Shown one piece after another: positions 60,501 through 64,000 of a DNA stretch of 64,000 nucleotides. Position 1 is the first letter of the stretch, and every line of letters starts with the position of its first letter. The notes beneath the pieces were generated by a model, which worked only from the letters and a program-made list of their open reading frames with translations, did not search any database and was not told the DNA's origin. A program made the position numbers and the translations under genes. Source of the stretch: Thamnaconus septentrionalis (lineage: Eukaryota; Chordata; Actinopteri; Tetraodontiformes; Monacanthidae); NCBI GenBank assembly GCA_009823395.1, contig CM020513.1, positions 18,664,501 to 18,728,500 on the forward strand, in the 5' to 3' direction.

Positions 60501-63500
60501 AAAAACTGCCTGTCTTGCATTCGCCGTCCCTCGGCCACTTTTTTCTCCCCCCCATTCCTCCCCTCTTTCTGGATCACTTCAAAGGGAACTTCTAGTTCAG
60601 CAATCAACTGAGGCTGTTCATTTTCAGCTGGACTTATATGTCTGGTTTTTACACTGAAATCCAATTAGCTGTTGCAAATGTTCTCACGCCTCCCTTGACA
60701 AAAGTATTGTTTTGGAGACAAGTTATTTTTTTGGAATGCGTATAATCGTATTTTTTTTATGCTGGCTATCAGGCATAAAAGTTGGGAAATGACAAGGAGA
60801 AAGTTATTGATGAGGAGAGAATGTGACTATGATATTCCATTTTGAGCAAAAATTCAATCATTTGCTTTTTCAAACAACAACAAAAAAACTTGTCCAGTGT
60901 TTCAGTTGAGCATTTTCAAGGTGCAGTTACATCATATAATGCCACTGCGTGTCCACTGGAAGAAACCAAATCCAGACATTTTCCAGAATTATTATCAAGG
61001 TTTTTTCCCCCTGAACAAAGGAAAGGGAACTCTTTGCTCTCCTCATCAATCCAGACAGATCTGTTGATTCTAACGACCATGATGGAGGCACCCAGGAAGA
61101 CACAAACAGCACAAGTCTCGTGAATGGAATGTTCTTCCAGTCAGAGAAAACTGAATAAAACTGATTCTGATTTTGATTTGAAAAAGGAGTAAAACCACCT
61201 TAAACGAGTGTACAAACTTTTTTTTTTTCCTCCTGTTTCTATGAAATATTTCTCGCTGTGCATGTAAAAAAAAAACACTGCGGATCAAAACTGGCTTAGA
61301 GGAAAGGGAACGTCTTGCAGACCCCCCCCCCCACCACCACCACCATCACCACCACCACCACCACCCAGCCCAACCTCCCCAGGGAGAAAACAGCTCAGTC
61401 TGACCTTTAAGCATAAACCTGTGAACAGAAATGGCGAGACTCCTTCCGTCTGCGCTTTTTTTTTTACCAGGATTTCCTCCCCTTCTCCAGATCCACATGC
61501 ACTGCTCCAGCAGAGACATGGGCCGCAGCGAGTCACCTATTGTGAGCTGTGAGCAAGCTTTACCGGCTGAGGTCACACAGGGGAGGCTGCGAGCGCCAGA
61601 CTGGCAGGCGATCCTCGGCTTCCTTCAAGATATGAGATCAAGTAAATCCCAGTTTGAAGTCATTACCCTTTAAGGGACCTAATGACCGCTGCGCCTCTCC
61701 CCTCGTGCATGCAGCGCCGAAGACTATTATGAGGATGGCATTTTGTGCCGTTACTTATTTTTCATTGACTGGCTCTTATTTCAGCAAATATGATATCACC
61801 CAGACATGGCGGCTAAGTTTATGCAGCCACTACTAGCGTTTTGTGATCAATCATTAGCATACGGACTGGAGCTCCATTAGTCATCCTCTGGAATCATGCC
61901 CCACATGAATACTATGATACCTCTTAAGAGGTTCAATTTTTCACAGGTTGCCAAGAGCTGTAAAGATGAGAGACAAACAAATTGATTTTAATTTGTTGGC
62001 AGAGTCTGGGGACTCTGTTGGAACAGCTACCTTGGGATTTATCCCCTGCAACACCAGTAATTACAAGACTGTATTAACAAGCAGCTGATCTTGGGGAACC
62101 GATTTTCAGGGAAGGGAACCCTTTTCATGCTGGAGCACAAGGAACTGCTTGATTCTTCATCGTTGGGCTTTCTAAATGCCGTTTCTTATCTTTATTTTTC
62201 AATCTGTATCTTTGTGGATCAGCCTTGTGCTCATAACTGCACAAAACAGTCTAGAAACCTCTGAAAAAAAGTATAGTCATCTTTTAACTTACATCATTCC
62301 CTGTGCACCACCCAATGTCAGACTGTTTAGTTACAAAACCTTTTTTTCTTTTGTATTTTAACGTATAAGCTGCTTTTTGGGTTAAGGCCATTGTATAAGA
62401 CTGGTGACATGCTGGGTGAGCCGTTTACCGTGAAACATTGCACTTCACTGATCTGAAATATATAACTGCGGCTGTTCAGGAAGGAATTCTCAAATCCTGG
62501 TATACTCGACAATGTGTTGCCTTTCTTCAGGCTTAAAGGCCTCAAAGGGATCATTTGCTCACTTCCTCTCACTCGGCCTCAGTCCGGGACTTGTACAGGT
62601 TCAGCAGGGATACACTGGAGCTGCCTTGTTTTCGCTCCATGATTCAGTACCTCCTGTTCTACCCCTTTTTTATTGATTTACTTCTTGGGCCCGGCGGTGG
62701 AAGTGTAGCATCAAGGGCTGTAATTAGTCTTCCTGTGTTGGCGCAAAACATGAGTGACCCTTCTGGGACGATTTAAGGCAGGATAGTACCTTGTCAGGGA
62801 AAAAGAAGGCGCAGAAAACAGACATTTTGAGGCCATGCTGATGGTCAGCTTAGCAGAAACCCAGCCTCACAAAACTTCAAACTGCATGTAGACATTAGAG
62901 GCAATTTAAACTGAGCGCACTGATTAGCATTTCCATCACCAGTTGAACGACGCCCAGACACACTCAGGTTGGACTGCTTTCGAGCAGACGGCAGTGACCT
63001 CACGCCAACTGCAGCTAACCCGTGACGACCCCCACCATTCCACGTTTAAATGAGAATGTGTTTCACGACTCAACTCGTGTCTGCGCGGCAGAGACTGGCG
63101 AGAGATGGACGTTTTTAAAAGTCTCTGAGCTCAGCTCTCGCTGCATTAAATTTAACATCCGTGGTCGAGGCTTAGGTTTCTGCACGTTTTTGTGATTTTT
63201 AAGTCTTCGCTACACTGCAGTGCTGAAGCACGTCCACAGTTGTAATAGTGCTAGTAATTTACTGCTGTTAGAAAAAAAAAAAAAAAAAGACATTCAGAAA
63301 TAAAGTGGGAAGCACTTGCACTGAATTTGGTGCGATCTGTTTGTCGCAAACCCATTACAAAGGGAAAAACCGTTAAAACTGAATTTCCTCAGACACTTGC
63401 TGTTTCTGACCAGCTCTTTTATTACTGTTCTTCATGATTTTGCCACAGTTTGTTATGGTACGCTGACAGTTGAGCAGGCAACCTCCTGTAGATGTCCTGT

Positions 63501-64000
63501 TAAAACTGAACCTATTGCAAAAAGAAAAAAAAGAAAAGATTTAGATGTGTTGCTTTGAAAGTGACATTTACGAGAAGAAAAAAATGAGAGTTGATGAATT
63601 TGCCACATTTTTGTGGATTTGTCACAGACGTCATGTTCGGTCATCTGAAGTTTGGTAAATCTCTACTGAGCAGAACAAAATGCGGAGACTGGTAGCATCT
63701 GGTACCATCCAGTGGAATAGCGTTTCAAAGCGAGTAGAGCCGAGCCGAGTAGAGCCGGACAGGCACCAGTGGAAAAGTGCCATTAGTGTCGCGCCGTGTC
63801 TGCCGCCTGGCTCCCTTGAATATCTGCCTGCCATTAACAGCAATGAGTCTGATGACATGCTCTTCCTGGCCTTGTCTCAGCTCCGTCTCCCTGGCTGGAG
63901 GTGGCTGTGGCCCCTGGTCTTGAGGCACTTGTCTATTTTTGGGAGGTCATTTGGAGCCGGACACTCTGTCTCCCCAATCCAGCCAGTCTCCTGATACCGC
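60501..64000. other. Intergenic sequence to end of window
   Basis: No coding exons. A CCA/ACC microsatellite is at 61321-61366 and an A-run at about 63272-63288. Near 63675-63790 are GAGTAGAGCCGAGCC-type tandem words and CCAGTGGAA repeats that resemble degenerate teleost DNA-transposon ends. No smad6 exon was found up to the last base. Confidence 0.55.
61321..61366. repeat. (ACC)n trinucleotide microsatellite
   Basis: C-run followed by about eleven ACC units with one ATC. Confidence 0.95.

Noticed and set aside
26661..64000. Search for smad6 (or smad3) coding exons
   Set aside because: No frame shows MH1 or MH2 domain sequence; the gene is presumed to lie beyond the right edge.

Overview
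This is a vertebrate nuclear window, most likely from a ray-finned (teleost) fish. The genes are multi-exon with short GT-AG introns. Simple repeats of the CA, GA, AT and GAGT types are frequent, teleost-style miniature transposons are present, and the proteins read as fish-like orthologues of human genes on 15q22. The species cannot be named from the sequence.

The left 26.6 kb is gene-dense. In order it holds map2k1 (MEK1, + strand, 11 coding exons, 395 aa), rpl4 (- strand, ATG-only first coding exon plus 9 more, 369 aa), zwilch (+ strand, 18 exons, 615 aa), lctl (gamma-Klotho-like, - strand, 14 exons, 583 aa) and snapc5 (- strand, 3 coding exons, 122 aa). I rebuilt all exon boundaries by hand from reading frame, splice sites and family homology, and every phase closes. 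The rpl4 introns host C/D snoRNAs: two U16 (SNORD16) copies in introns 3 and 4, and two U18 (SNORD18) copies in introns 7 and 8. Two more U18 copies lie just downstream of rpl4, between it and map2k1. They sit in a decayed tandem copy of the rpl4 exon 6-9 segment that keeps splice sites and snoRNAs but no coding capacity. It looks like a protein gene turned into a noncoding snoRNA host.

rpl4 and zwilch are divergent and share a promoter region of about 0.5 kb. map2k1 and the snoRNA relic converge, as do zwilch and lctl, with polyadenylation signals tens of bases apart. The set links translation and snoRNA supply (rpl4), mitotic checkpoint (zwilch), ERK signalling (map2k1), snRNA gene transcription (snapc5) and a lens-type klotho (lctl), but there is no operon-like functional unit.

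From about 26.7 kb to 64 kb I find no protein-coding gene. It is non-coding sequence with microsatellites, at least two MITE-like elements (one hAT-like with a near-perfect 8-bp target duplication), a telomere-like tract and several GC-rich islands. By mammalian gene order (LCTL then SMAD6) it is probably the 5' regulatory desert of smad6, but no smad6 exon is seen here.

The most notable observations are the rpl4-derived noncoding snoRNA host, a U12-type rpl4 intron that hosts U16, a possible alternative MEK1 start lacking the ERK docking site, a GC-AG intron in map2k1, and a candidate frame-shifting lctl exon that would remove the membrane anchor.
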